Positions 25,671 to 33,210 of a stretch of 64,000 nt of DNA are shown piece by piece (position 1 is the stretch's first letter; each line of letters begins with the position of its first letter). The position numbers were made by a program, and so were the translations under genes. The stretch lies in the NCBI RefSeq assembly GCF_028622875.1, contig NZ_CP117709.1, forward strand, positions 4,591,001-4,655,000. Direction: 5' to 3'. Origin of the DNA: Streptomyces sp. MMBL 11-1 (GTDB lineage: Bacteria; Actinomycetota; Actinomycetes; Streptomycetales; Streptomycetaceae). Below the pieces are notes generated by a model. That model was given only the letters and a program-made list of their open reading frames with translations. It was not told the DNA's origin and ran no database searches.

Positions 25671-25741
25671 CGGTTAGAGAAGGCGCTCGAATCCCGGGTC
25701 TCGCATTCCGGCGCCTGAAACTCGCACCCCGAGCTTCGGGG
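25671..25741 (+). other. Gap with possible tRNA-like scar and hairpin
   Basis: The 388-bp gap 25477-25863 has no convincing gene. Around 25671-25700 the string GGTTAGAGAAGGCGCTCGAATCCCGG resembles, in pieces, the 3' half of a tRNA (T-arm-like CTCGAATC followed by CCGG) without a matching 5' half. A CCCCGA-GCT-TCGGGG hairpin follows at 25727-25741. It could be an old attachment-site scar; the match is too short to be sure. Confidence 0.25.
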
Positions 25742-25863
25742 CGGGGTGTCTATTGAGTACGCCCGAACGAGTGAATGGTTTGTACCGCATCTCGGGTCTC
25801 GGGTCCAGGACCCATGGCCGGGATGATGTCGCGATGCCTGACTGCCGTCCCTAGGCTCGACGC

Positions 25864-26502
25864 GTGAAGACGTTCGTGTTCGACATAGGTGAGACTCTCG
25901 TCCGCGACGACCGCTACTGGGGTTCCTGGGCCGACTGGCTCGGCATGCCCAGACACACTCTGTCCGCCCTGGTCGGCGCCGTGACTGCCCAGGGGCTCGA
26001 CAACTCCGAAGCGCTGAGGCTGGTGAGGCCGGGCATCGACATTCCGGCCGAATACGCCGCCCGCGAGGCAGCCGGACGGGGTGAGCACCTCGATGAGTCC
26101 GACCTGTACGAAGACGTCCGCCCCGCACTTGCGAAGCTACGGCAACTCGGGATGCGCGTCGTTGTCGCGGGCAACCAGACCGTGCGCGCGGGTGAGTTGC
26201 TCCGGGCGCTCGACCTGCCCGCCGATCTTGTCGCAACCTCTGAGGAATGGGGCTGTTCCAAGCCTTCGGCGGAGTTCTTCGACCAGGTCCTCGAAGCGTC
26301 CGGTGCCCCCGCGAGAGACACCGTGTACGTCGGTGATCACCCCGCGAACGACACGTTTCCCGCAGCCAGGGCTGGGCTCCGCACCGTACACATCCGCCGC
26401 GGCCCCTGGGGGCACCTGTGGAGCGCCGACGAGCAGGTGAACGCGACTGCCGACTGGGTGATCCAGTCGCTCACGGAACTCCCGGCGATCGCCGGAAAGT
26501 AG
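25864..26502 (+). CDS. HAD-family hydrolase
   Basis: A 212-residue HAD phosphatase-like protein. Motif I is FVFDIGETLV (first Asp at residue 7; the second position is Gly-Glu instead of the usual Asp, as in other DIGETL members), motif II VVVAGNQT, motif III KPSAEFFDQV, motif IV VYVGDHPANDT. Starts with GTG 25864 with no strong ribosome site. Substrate unknown. Confidence 0.88.
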   Translation: MKTFVFDIGETLVRDDRYWGSWADWLGMPRHTLSALVGAVTAQGLDNSEALRLVRPGIDIPAEYAAREAAGRGEHLDESDLYEDVRPALAKLRQLGMRVVVAGNQTVRAGELLRALDLPADLVATSEEWGCSKPSAEFFDQVLEASGAPARDTVYVGDHPANDTFPAARAGLRTVHIRRGPWGHLWSADEQVNATADWVIQSLTELPAIAGK

Positions 26503-26597
26503 AGAAATCAGGTTCCACAACGTCATCGCGCGCGTACGGTCAGTGGGTGTCTTCCGGCGGCCCGCAGAAGACCGGCAGGCGGATCTGCTTGCCCTGA

Positions 26598-26856
26598 TCA
26601 GGAAGTGTCAAGTTCCCTGCGCATGCGCGCGGAACGGGTCTCGATGGCGATGGTGGCCACGGTGCGGGCGATCTCCACAGCTTGGTTTGGCTCCCGCGCT
26701 GCTGCGGCGGCGGTCGCCTGTCGGGCCATGTACACCCCGTGGTCTCGGCGGGCCGTCTCCGGTACCCCTGCCAGTACCTGTGTCCACAGGGAACCCGCTT
26801 CGGCGCCGAGGCCGAGCCGCCTGTAGCAGGTGGCTCGCTGTACCTCCAGGTATCCA
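26598..26856 (-). pseudogene. C-terminal remnant of a TPR-type (XRE/TPR) regulator
   Basis: The minus frame encodes YLEVQRATCYRRLG, then ARRDHGVYMARQATAAAAA and ends ARTVATIAIETRSARMRREL before TGA. This is the tail of a Streptomyces helix-turn-helix/TPR regulator. Upstream of about 26856 the similarity stops abruptly, and no helix-turn-helix part is present. Confidence 0.6.
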
Positions 26857-27000
26857 TGGGAGGAGATCGAGCAGGCCTGGTGGGAGTACGAGGCGCTGGG
26901 GCGACCCGACGCCGGGCAGTTCGGGCTGACCGTGACCGGCCGGGGCCAGCAGGTATGGCTGCGGGACCCGGCCGAGGTCGTCCGGCCCAGCAGGGCGTGA
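26857..27000 (+). pseudogene. C-terminal remnant of a PCMT/FxLD-type methyltransferase
   Basis: The plus frame reads WEEIEQAWWEYEALGRP, then QFGLTVTGRGQQVWL and stops at TGA 26998. This matches my memory of the end of protein-L-isoaspartate methyltransferases of the lanthipeptide-associated or FxLD type. The rest of the gene is missing; it abuts the opposite-strand remnant at about 26856. Confidence 0.5.
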
Positions 27001-27074
27001 CCCGAGCGCGGGGCCCGGCCGTGTGCACGGCCGGGCACCTCGATGCCGGGGCGGGGGCGGCCCCCTTCACGCCC

Positions 27075-28241
27075 TCACTCCTCGCGCAGGCTCATCACCA
27101 GCTCGCGCGGCAGGCCATGGGTGTCGTGGAGGTAGTGGAGGTCCTCCTCGGTCAGCGGGCCTCGGAACCGGGGCTTGGCGAGTACCCCTCGGCCGCGCTC
27201 CAGAAGCCGGCCGAACCGGCGCTCCTCTTCGAGCAGCATCCGGAGCACGTCGACCGGGCGCAGGTCCTGCCGGAAGTGGTCCACGGTGTGCCGGACCAGT
27301 TCTTCCGGAAGATCCCCGACACTGCGTGAGGGATCCTCCCGCCACAGCACGGTGAGTACCCGCCGTACCAGGCGGCGCAGCACATAGCCACGCCCCGTGT
27401 TGGCGGGGCGTACGCCGTCGCCGAGTACCACGACGGCCGAGCGCAGGTGGTCGCAGACCAGGCGCAGTGAAGGTTCGTCGAGCGGCCACAGGGCGGGCAC
27501 CAGGCGGCGCCAGGGGTCGAAGAGGTCGCATGCGAAGACGGACGACTTGCCCTGGAGCAGGGCGGCCAGCCGTTCCAGGCCGAGGCCGGTGTCGACGTTG
27601 CGCTGGGGGAGGGGCACGAGGGAGCCGTCGCCGAGGCGGCGGTGGGTCATCGTGACGTGGTTCCACACCTCGACCCAGCGGTCGTCGCGGGTGGGCGTCG
27701 ACTGCGGCGGGCCCTCGCCGGTCCACAGGAAGATCTCCGAGTCGGGGCCGCAGGGGCCGGCCCCGTCGTTGGGCCACCAGTTGTCCTCCACAGTGAGTTC
27801 CACGGGGACGCCGAGGCTCTGCCACAGGTCGACAGAGGCCGTGTCCGGTTCGGTTCGGCCGTCACCGCCGAAGGCGGTGGCGTGCAGCAGACCGGGATCG
27901 ATGCCCAGGCCCTCGGTGAGCAGCCCGTACCCCCAGTCGAGGCTGCGCGGGCCCCCGTAGTCGCCCAGCGACCAGGTGCCGAGCATCTCGAAGACCGTCA
28001 GGTGGGTGGCGTCCCCGACCTCGTCCAGGTCCGTGGTACGCAGGCAGCGCTGTACGTTCACCAGCCGTCGGCCCAGCGGGTGGGGGCGGCCCTCCAGGTA
28101 CGGAGTGAGCGGGTGCATGCCCGAGGTGGTGAAGAGTACGGGGTCGCCGTCGGGCGGCAGCAGGGTCGAGCCGGTGATGCGGCGATGGCCGCGCTCTTCG
28201 TAGTAATCGATGAACGTGCTGACCAACTGGTCCGTTCGCAT
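27075..28241 (-). CDS. Stand-alone alanyl-tRNA-synthetase-like protein (catalytic part only)
   Basis: A 388-residue class II synthetase of the AlaRS type. The N-terminal catalytic domain starts TDQLVSTFIDYYEERGHRRI and has the AlaRS motifs PVLFTTSGMHPLTPYLEG, RCLRTTDLDEVGDATHLTVFEMLGTWS, DNWWPNDGAGPCGPDSEIF and RNVDTGLGLERLAALLQGKSSVF. The helical tRNA-recognition part follows (VLGDGVRPANTGRGYVLRRLVRR). The protein ends there, whereas full AlaRS has about 880 residues with editing and C-Ala domains. So it lacks the editing site. ATG has AAGGAG six bases upstream. It may charge tRNA, aminoacylate something else, or act as a resistant copy. A leader peptide and hairpins precede it. Confidence 0.9.
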   Translation of the reverse strand: MRTDQLVSTFIDYYEERGHRRITGSTLLPPDGDPVLFTTSGMHPLTPYLEGRPHPLGRRLVNVQRCLRTTDLDEVGDATHLTVFEMLGTWSLGDYGGPRSLDWGYGLLTEGLGIDPGLLHATAFGGDGRTEPDTASVDLWQSLGVPVELTVEDNWWPNDGAGPCGPDSEIFLWTGEGPPQSTPTRDDRWVEVWNHVTMTHRRLGDGSLVPLPQRNVDTGLGLERLAALLQGKSSVFACDLFDPWRRLVPALWPLDEPSLRLVCDHLRSAVVVLGDGVRPANTGRGYVLRRLVRRVLTVLWREDPSRSVGDLPEELVRHTVDHFRQDLRPVDVLRMLLEEERRFGRLLERGRGVLAKPRFRGPLTEEDLHYLHDTHGLPRELVMSLREE

Positions 28242-28269
28242 GGAGGGCTCCTTCGCGTGACGACGGGAA

Positions 28270-28354
28270 GGCGCCGGAGAACGGGACCGTTCGGTCACCC
28301 GGGCCGGGGCCAGAGGCGCCACGGCACTGCCGACGGACCGTTTCCGGTCGCCGG
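28270..28354 (-). promoter_or_regulatory. Attenuator-like hairpins before the AlaRS-like gene
   Basis: In the transcript, after the leader-peptide stop, a hairpin with a GAAA loop forms from CCGGCG-ACCG and CGGT-C-CGTCGG (28330-28354). A second region is bounded by GGCGCC at 28315-28320 and 28270-28275 and contains GAACGG-GA-CCGTTC (28279-28292). The two could be alternative structures controlling read-through or ribosome access. No long T-run is present. Confidence 0.4.
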
Positions 28355-28366
28355 GGGGAGAGAAGG

Positions 28367-28435
28367 TCAGGCGGCGGCAACCGGCGAGCTGGTCGCTCGC
28401 GCGGTCGCGGTGGTGCTGAGGCCGGTGACGTTCAT
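28367..28435 (-). CDS. 22-codon leaderless leader peptide ending in three alanines
   Basis: ATG 28435 to TGA 28369-28367 encodes a peptide starting MNVTGLSTTATARATSS and ending PVAAA. The ATG lies seven bases after a TAGGCT -10-like box and has no ribosome site, the signature of a leaderless uORF. Six of 22 residues are Ala, including the last three before the stop. The next gene is alanyl-tRNA-synthetase-like, which fits translational sensing of charged tRNA-Ala. Expression is inferred. Confidence 0.5.
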   Translation of the reverse strand: MNVTGLSTTATARATSSPVAAA

Positions 28436-28442
28436 GCGGTCG

Positions 28443-28448
28443 AGCCTA
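28443..28448 (-). promoter_or_regulatory. Candidate -10 box of the AlaRS-like unit
   Basis: TAGGCT on the minus strand matches TANNNT and ends seven bases before the leader ATG. A -35 is not clear. Confidence 0.45.
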
Positions 28449-28575
28449 GCTCGCCCCGGCCACCGGGGCACGCGAATTCTGCGGCGAAGGGCTGTTCGCG
28501 GGCGGTGGGGCCGGTGGCGGGGTCGGGGGCGGTGGCGAGCGCGTGGCACAGGGCGCAGGGCGATGGACGGGGGGC

Positions 28576-29259
28576 TCAGGGGCTGTCCCCCGCCGGTCGC
28601 CGCTCCGGCACCTGGCGGGCTCTCAGGTGGGCTCGCTCGCCCTGGTGGCCGAAGAGGACCAGGAGCTCCACCGTCCGGTCGTTGTCGGGGCCGAGCCAGT
28701 GCGGCACGTGGGTGTCGAACTCCGCTGCCTCGCCCGGCTTCAGGACCAGGGTTCGGTCGCCCAGGATCAGCCGTAGCCGCCCGGCCAGTACGTACAGCCA
28801 CTCGAAGCCCTCGTGGGTCCGCAGGGTCGGCTCGATGTCTGGCCCCGGCGGGATCAGCAGCTTGTGGGCCTGGACCCCGCCCGGGCGGCTGAGCGGTACG
28901 TAGGTGAGGCCTTCGCGGGTGACCGGGCGGAGGTGGATGCGCGGGTCACCCGTGCGGGGCGCGCCCACCAGCTCGTCCAGCGGTACCGCGTGGACCTCCG
29001 CCAGCGGCAGCAGCAACTCCAGCGTCGGCTTGCGCGTGCCGCCCTCCAGACGGGACAGGGTGCTCTCGTTGATCCCGGTCCGCGCGGCCAGCTCGGCCAG
29101 GGTCAACCCGTGCCTGCGCCGCAGTTCTCTGAGGCGGGGACCGACCGCCGCCAGCACGCCGTTCTTGGCGGTCCCGGCGGTCCCGGGGGCGGTCCCGGTA
29201 TTCCTGGTGCTCCCGGGGTCCTTGGGCGTCTGTCGTGCTGCGTCTTCTTCGGCTGCCAT
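28576..29259 (-). CDS. XRE-cupin transcriptional regulator
   Basis: A 227-residue protein. A Xre helix-turn-helix is at residues about 40-95 (RLRELRRRHGLTLAELAARTGINESTLSRLEGG), followed by a cupin domain (HEGFEWLYVLAGRLRLILGD and LKPGEAAEFDTHVPHWLG). Such proteins repress small-molecule metabolic genes and sense a ligand through the cupin. ATG 29259 follows a run of acidic and threonine-rich residues. It is divergent from the methyltransferase gene 120 bp away, its likely target. Confidence 0.92.
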   Translation of the reverse strand: MAAEEDAARQTPKDPGSTRNTGTAPGTAGTAKNGVLAAVGPRLRELRRRHGLTLAELAARTGINESTLSRLEGGTRKPTLELLLPLAEVHAVPLDELVGAPRTGDPRIHLRPVTREGLTYVPLSRPGGVQAHKLLIPPGPDIEPTLRTHEGFEWLYVLAGRLRLILGDRTLVLKPGEAAEFDTHVPHWLGPDNDRTVELLVLFGHQGERAHLRARQVPERRPAGDSP

Positions 29260-29378
29260 GGCAGTCAGGTTGCCGAAACGGCATGGGAGCTTGCAAGGGC
29301 GGCAGGACGCGGCGCACCTTCCTGTCCAGCGGGGCGGCTCGTCCGGAGCGGCCTCCACGGGCATGAAAGGGAGCAGCC

Positions 29379-30050
29379 ATGAGCAGCGACACCACCGACA
29401 CCACCGGCGCCACCGACTCCGCCACCTTCTGGGAGAACCACTACGCCGGCGTGGACGCGCGGTGGGGCACCCGCCCCAACGCCGTCCTCGCCGAGGCCGT
29501 CACCGCCCTGGCCCCCGCTCCGGGCGACGGCGGACGGGCGCTGGACCTCGGCTGCGGGCACGGCGGCGACGCGCTCTGGCTCGCCTCGCTCGGCTGGGAC
29601 GTCACCGCCGTCGACGTCTCGGCGACCGCCCTGGGCCGGGTCGCCGCCGGGGCCGCCGCCGCCGGGCTCGCCGACCGCGTCCACCCGAGCCGGCACGACC
29701 TGGCCCGGTCCTTCCCCGACGGGACCTTCGGCCTGGTGACCGCCAGCTATTTCCACACCCCTGTGGAGATCCCCCGCGACCAGGTGCTCCGGCGCGCCAC
29801 TGAGGCCGTCGCCCCCGGTGGCCTGCTGGTGCTGGTCGAGCACGCCTCGCTCGCGCCCTGGTCCTGGCGGGACGGCCATGAGGACATACGCTTCCCCGCC
29901 CCCGACGACGTACTCGCGTCCCTGCGGCTCGGCGACGGGTGGCGGACCGAGCGGTGCCACGCGCCCCGGCGGACCGCCACCGGACCCGGCGGCGAGACGG
30001 CGACCGTGACCGACAACGTCATCGCCGTCCGCCGGGACGGGGCCACCTGA
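29379..30050 (+). CDS. SAM-dependent methyltransferase
   Basis: A 223-residue class I methyltransferase with FWENHYAGVDARWGTRPNAVL at the start, motif I LDLGCGHGGDALWLA (residues about 50-64) and VTAVDVSATALGRV. It belongs to the tellurite-resistance/UbiE-like group. AGGGAG precedes the ATG. The neighbouring XRE-cupin gene is divergent and probably regulates it. Substrate unknown. Confidence 0.9.
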   Translation: MSSDTTDTTGATDSATFWENHYAGVDARWGTRPNAVLAEAVTALAPAPGDGGRALDLGCGHGGDALWLASLGWDVTAVDVSATALGRVAAGAAAAGLADRVHPSRHDLARSFPDGTFGLVTASYFHTPVEIPRDQVLRRATEAVAPGGLLVLVEHASLAPWSWRDGHEDIRFPAPDDVLASLRLGDGWRTERCHAPRRTATGPGGETATVTDNVIAVRRDGAT

Positions 30051-30119
30051 ACTGTCGGAGGCGGGTGGCAGAGTGGAGACCGCCGGAATCGGAGGGCCGC
30101 AGGGGCCGAAGGGGGAGCC

Positions 30120-30707
30120 GTGGGGGATTACTTCCAGAGCATCGTCGACCGTGACGTGACCGAGGCCGATGCGGCCCCGCTGGCCGCACGTGTCGTCGCC
30201 TGGCTCGTGGCCGAGGGCGTCATCGGGCCCGAGCGCACCGAACTGGTCCTCGGCAAGGGGCCTGGATATCCGCCGGGACCGCGTATCCGGGAGGTCGTCG
30301 ACAGCACCGGCTGGGGCGAGCCGTGGCAGGGCGGGCCGCTCGACGTCGAAGTCACGCGCACCGTGTTCGACGCCGGGCAGGGGGCCGATCCGGCCTCGGC
30401 CGGATGCCCGCGCTGTGAGCGGGACGTCGAGTTCCACGAGGAGGACTGGGAAGAGATACCCGGTGCCTGGGACCCGTTCTCCGAGGCGCTCACCGACTGG
30501 GAGGAGGGAGGCGAGGGCCTCGTGCGGTGCGTGCACTGCGACGGGTCGTCCCCGCTCGCCGACTGGACCGGAATGGACGGCTGCTTCGCGTTCGGCAACC
30601 TCGGCTTCACCTTCTGGGGATGGCCCGACCTCACCCCGGCCTTCCTCGCGGAGTTCGACCGCCGGCTGGACGGCCACCGTACGGCCTTCATGTCCGGGAA
30701 GCTCTGA
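30120..30707 (+). CDS. Hypothetical protein with two CxxC pairs
   Basis: A 195-residue acidic protein with a zinc-ribbon-like pair of motifs, CPRCERD (about residue 100) and CVHCDG (about 139), and an aromatic C-terminal stretch [21 protein letters not shown] 30120 follows GGGGGAGCC. It resembles conserved Streptomyces proteins of unknown role; I cannot assign a function. Probably translated separately from the methyltransferase upstream. Confidence 0.72.
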   Translation: MGDYFQSIVDRDVTEADAAPLAARVVAWLVAEGVIGPERTELVLGKGPGYPPGPRIREVVDSTGWGEPWQGGPLDVEVTRTVFDAGQGADPASAGCPRCERDVEFHEEDWEEIPGAWDPFSEALTDWEEGGEGLVRCVHCDGSSPLADWTGMDGCFAFGNLGFTFWGWPDLTPAFLAEFDRRLDGHRTAFMSGKL

Positions 30708-30750
30708 GCCGGAAGCTCCGAGCCGGGAAGCTCCGAGGCGGAAGCTCCGA
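30696..30750. repeat. 14-15-bp tandem repeat at the gene end, four copies
   Basis: The unit GGAAGCTCCGAGCC and variants recur four times, beginning inside the last codons of the preceding gene (GGGAAGCTCTGA) and running into the terminator. It looks like recent slippage. Confidence 0.75.
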
Positions 30751-30800
30751 GCTGGTCCGGGGCTCAGCCCCGGGGCTTCGTCCCGGGGCCCCGGACCAGC
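30751..30800. terminator. Strong bidirectional hairpin between convergent genes
   Basis: GCTGGTCCGGGG is matched at the other end by CCCCGGACCAGC, with further pairing of AGCCCCGGGG inside; the whole 50 bp folds on itself. It ends eight bases before the stop of the citrate synthase-like gene, so it serves both strands. Confidence 0.85.
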
Positions 30801-30807
30801 GGCCTTC

Positions 30808-31911
30808 TCACCCCGCGACGATGGCGTCGTACCCGTCGATCTCGCGCGGGTCACGCGTCCCCGGGCCGATGTACGTCGCCGAGGGGCGCACCAGACGGCC
30901 CGTGCGCTTCTGCTCCAGGATGTGCGCCGACCAGCCCGCCGTACGGGCACAGGTGAACATCGACGTGAACATGTGCGCCGGGACCTCCGCGAAGTCCAGC
31001 ACGATCGCCGCCCAGAACTCCACGTTCGTCGCCAGGACGCGGTCCGGACGCCGTGCGTGCAGCTCCTCCAGCGCCGCCTTCTCCAGCGCCTCCGCCACCT
31101 CGAAGCGCGGGGCGGCCAGCTCGCGGGCCGTGCGGCGCAGGACGCGGGCGCGGGGGTCCTCGGCGCGGTAGACGCGGTGGCCGAAGCCCATCAGGCGTTC
31201 GCCCCGGTCCAGTGCCTGCTTCACGTACGCGCTCGCGTCGCCCGTACGCTCGATCTCCTCGATCATGCCGAGGACCCGGGACGGGGCGCCGCCGTGCAGC
31301 GGGCCCGACATGGCGCCCACCGCGCCGGACAGGGCGGCCGCGACGTCCGCGCCCGTCGAGGCGATGACCCTGGCCGTGAACGTCGAGGCGTTCATGCCGT
31401 GCTCGGCCGCCGACGTCCAGTACGCGTCGACCGCCTTCACATGCTTCGGGTCCGGCTCGCCGCGCCAGCGGATCATGAACCGCTCCACCACCGACTGCGC
31501 CTTGTCGATCTCGTTCTGCGGCACCATCGGCCGTCCCTGGCCGCGCGCCGACTGGGCGACGTAGGACAGCGCCATCACGGCCGCCCGCGCCAGGTCGTCG
31601 CGGGCGGTCGCCTCGTCGATGTCCAGCAGCGGCCTCAGACCCCAGACGGGGGCCAGCATCGCCAGGGCCGACTGCACGTCGACCCGGATGTCACCGGAGT
31701 GCACGGGGAGCGGGAACGGCTCGGCGGGCGGCAGGCCGGGGGCGAACGCCCCGTCCACCAGCAGGCCCCACACGTTTCCGAACGAGACATGGCCGACGAG
31801 ATCCTCGATGTCGACCCCGCGGTAGCGGAGCGAACCACCTTCCTTGTCCGGTTCGGCGATCTCCGTTTCGAACGCGACGACTCCCTCAAGACCGGGTACG
31901 AAGTCGGACAT
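30808..31911 (-). CDS. Citrate synthase-like protein (second paralogue)
   Basis: A 367-residue citrate synthase fold protein. Key motifs are [15 protein letters not shown] (catalytic His), [15 protein letters not shown] (second His) and [16 protein letters not shown]. At the position where the catalytic Asp is expected (NVDFYSG in typical enzymes) it has NVEFWAA, a Glu. It may be a slow or altered citrate or methylcitrate synthase. ATG 31911 lies 226 bp from the divergent pdxH start. Other Streptomyces carry a canonical citrate synthase elsewhere. Confidence 0.85.
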   Translation of the reverse strand: MSDFVPGLEGVVAFETEIAEPDKEGGSLRYRGVDIEDLVGHVSFGNVWGLLVDGAFAPGLPPAEPFPLPVHSGDIRVDVQSALAMLAPVWGLRPLLDIDEATARDDLARAAVMALSYVAQSARGQGRPMVPQNEIDKAQSVVERFMIRWRGEPDPKHVKAVDAYWTSAAEHGMNASTFTARVIASTGADVAAALSGAVGAMSGPLHGGAPSRVLGMIEEIERTGDASAYVKQALDRGERLMGFGHRVYRAEDPRARVLRRTARELAAPRFEVAEALEKAALEELHARRPDRVLATNVEFWAAIVLDFAEVPAHMFTSMFTCARTAGWSAHILEQKRTGRLVRPSATYIGPGTRDPREIDGYDAIVAG

Positions 31912-32136
31912 CAGTCGGCTCCCTCAGTTCGGCGGGCGGCGGGCGGCGGGCGGCAAGGCCGCTGCTGTGCGAAGGACGGTGGAGGACCGCGAAGGACACA
32001 GGGGCCTGCCCCAAGATATTGGCGGGTTCCCCGGGAGCGGGGAAGCGTGACATCCGGCACAGGGCCCCATTTCGACGCCGCGTGGTTACGGGGCCTCCCC
32101 GCCGGGCAGACTGGGCCGCTGCGGCAGGATGGGACC

Positions 32137-32913
32137 GTGCCCACACCAGATCACTCCGTGCCCCTTCCGGATCATGCTGTGCCCGCACCGGATCACGCCG
32201 CCCATCAGGCTCCTTCCGCCGTGCCCTCCCGTATGCCCTCTCCTGTCGATTCCACCACCGATCCGGCGGCGATGCGCGAGCAGTACCGTTCGGAGGACTT
32301 CACCGAGCACGATCTCAGCCCCGATCCGATGGACCAGTTCGCCCGCTGGTTCCGTCAGGTCGCCGTCGGCGGGGTGCTGCACGAGCCCAACGCGATGATC
32401 GTCTCCACCGCCACCCCGGACGGCCGCCCGTCGTCGCGCACCGTGCTCCTCAAGCAGTACGACGACCGTGGCTTCGTCTTCTTCACGAACTACGACTCCC
32501 GCAAGGGCCGCGAGCTGGCGGCCAACCCGTACGTCTCGCTGCTCTTCCCCTGGCATCCGATGGCCCGCCAGGTCATCGTCACCGGCACCGCCCTCCGCAC
32601 CTCCCGCGAGGAGACCCTCGGTTACTTCCGCACCCGCCCGCACGGCTCCCAGCTCGGCGCGTGGGCCAGCGCCCAGTCCACCGTCGTCGGCTCCCGCGAG
32701 GAGCTGCTCCGCCGGTACGAGGAGCTGGCGGCCCGCTACCCCGAGGGCGAGAAGGTCCCGGCCCCGCCGCACTGGGGCGGCTTCCGGGTGGTGCCGGAGA
32801 CGATCGAGTTCTGGCAGGGGCACGAGAACCGGCTGCACGACCGGCTGCGGTACGTGAGGGAGGGCGGCGAGCCGGGCACCGGTGAGTGGCGGGTGGAGCG
32901 GCTCTGCCCGTGA
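32137..32913 (+). CDS. pdxH: Pyridoxamine/pyridoxine 5'-phosphate oxidase
   Basis: A pyridoxal-5'-phosphate-forming FMN enzyme. The core starts at [20 protein letters not shown] and carries [20 protein letters not shown] and [17 protein letters not shown] for FMN binding, and ends [14 protein letters not shown]. From GTG 32137 the protein has 258 residues, with a 32-residue extension made of three imperfect PDH-containing heptad repeats. The GTG is seven bases after a CAGGAT -10-like box, suggesting a leaderless start; ATG 32233 is the alternative. FMN-dependent, cytoplasmic. Confidence 0.9.
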   Translation: MPTPDHSVPLPDHAVPAPDHAAHQAPSAVPSRMPSPVDSTTDPAAMREQYRSEDFTEHDLSPDPMDQFARWFRQVAVGGVLHEPNAMIVSTATPDGRPSSRTVLLKQYDDRGFVFFTNYDSRKGRELAANPYVSLLFPWHPMARQVIVTGTALRTSREETLGYFRTRPHGSQLGAWASAQSTVVGSREELLRRYEELAARYPEGEKVPAPPHWGGFRVVPETIEFWQGHENRLHDRLRYVREGGEPGTGEWRVERLCP

Positions 32914-32977
32914 CGCTGATGCCGCGACCCTGACGCCGTGAACCGTGAACGGTGAACGGGGGCCGGGAAACGCAGAA

Positions 32978-33042
32978 ACCCGCAGGCTCTGGGTCCTCCG
33001 TGCACAGAGGAGCCGGCCGGACTTACCGGCGAGCCTGCGGGT
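32978..33042. terminator. Three-way-junction-like terminator between pdxH and the small RNA
   Basis: An 11-bp perfect outer stem closes an interval containing a CCTC-N8-GAGG hairpin and a GCCGG-N9-CCGGC hairpin. On the minus strand a T-rich run follows, so it best terminates the minus transcript; it can also end pdxH. Confidence 0.6.
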
Positions 33043-33105
33043 CGGTGACTGCTTGGGATTGGCCGGCGTCCGGCCTGCACTGCAGAAAGAGTGCGACGAC
33101 GGGCG

Positions 33106-33144
33106 TCAGCCCGCAGCCACCTCACGAGTCCGAGAAGAAATCAC
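33106..33144 (-). CDS. 12-codon mini-ORF with a very strong ribosome site
   Basis: GTG 33144 to TGA 33106 encodes MISSRTREVAAG. AAAGGAGGTG at 33162-33153 is one of the best anti-16S matches in the window, eight bases before the start. The start region sits in an AAGAA/TTCTT inverted repeat. The peptide itself has no recognisable motif. Confidence 0.45.
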   Translation of the reverse strand: MISSRTREVAAG

Positions 33145-33175
33145 TTCTTGAACACCTCCTTTCCTGTGTGCCCCC

Positions 33176-33205
33176 AGAGTAGGAGCGCCCCGGATCGCGG
33201 TTCAA
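33176..33205 (-). promoter_or_regulatory. Candidate vegetative promoter of the small RNA
   Basis: TTGAAC (33205-33200) and TACTCT (33181-33176) are separated by 18 bp, a good HrdB-type layout, placing the start near 33169, about 25 nt before the mini-ORF. Confidence 0.55.
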
Positions 33206-33210
33206 CCGAT

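Larger units (their letters stand above)
32970..33169 (-). ncRNA. Candidate ~200-nt structured transcript with dwarf ORF
   Basis: A promoter (33176-33205), a near-perfect anti-16S sequence, a 12-codon ORF and a chain of hairpins lie in 200 bp on the minus strand between pdxH and the phytase. Hairpins: CGGGC-TGAC-GCCCG with the ORF stop in its loop (33100-33113), GGCCGG-ACG-CCGGCC (33061-33075), then a large terminal stem ACCCGCAGGCT/AGCCTGCGGGT with two inner hairpins (32978-33042), followed by TTTCTGCGTTT. It may be a regulatory RNA, a peptide gene or both. Confidence 0.45.

Noticed and set aside
25671..25700. Complete tRNA gene in the 25.5-25.8 kb gap
   Set aside because: Only a T-arm-like piece is visible; no acceptor, D-arm or anticodon stem can be built, so it is listed only as a possible scar.
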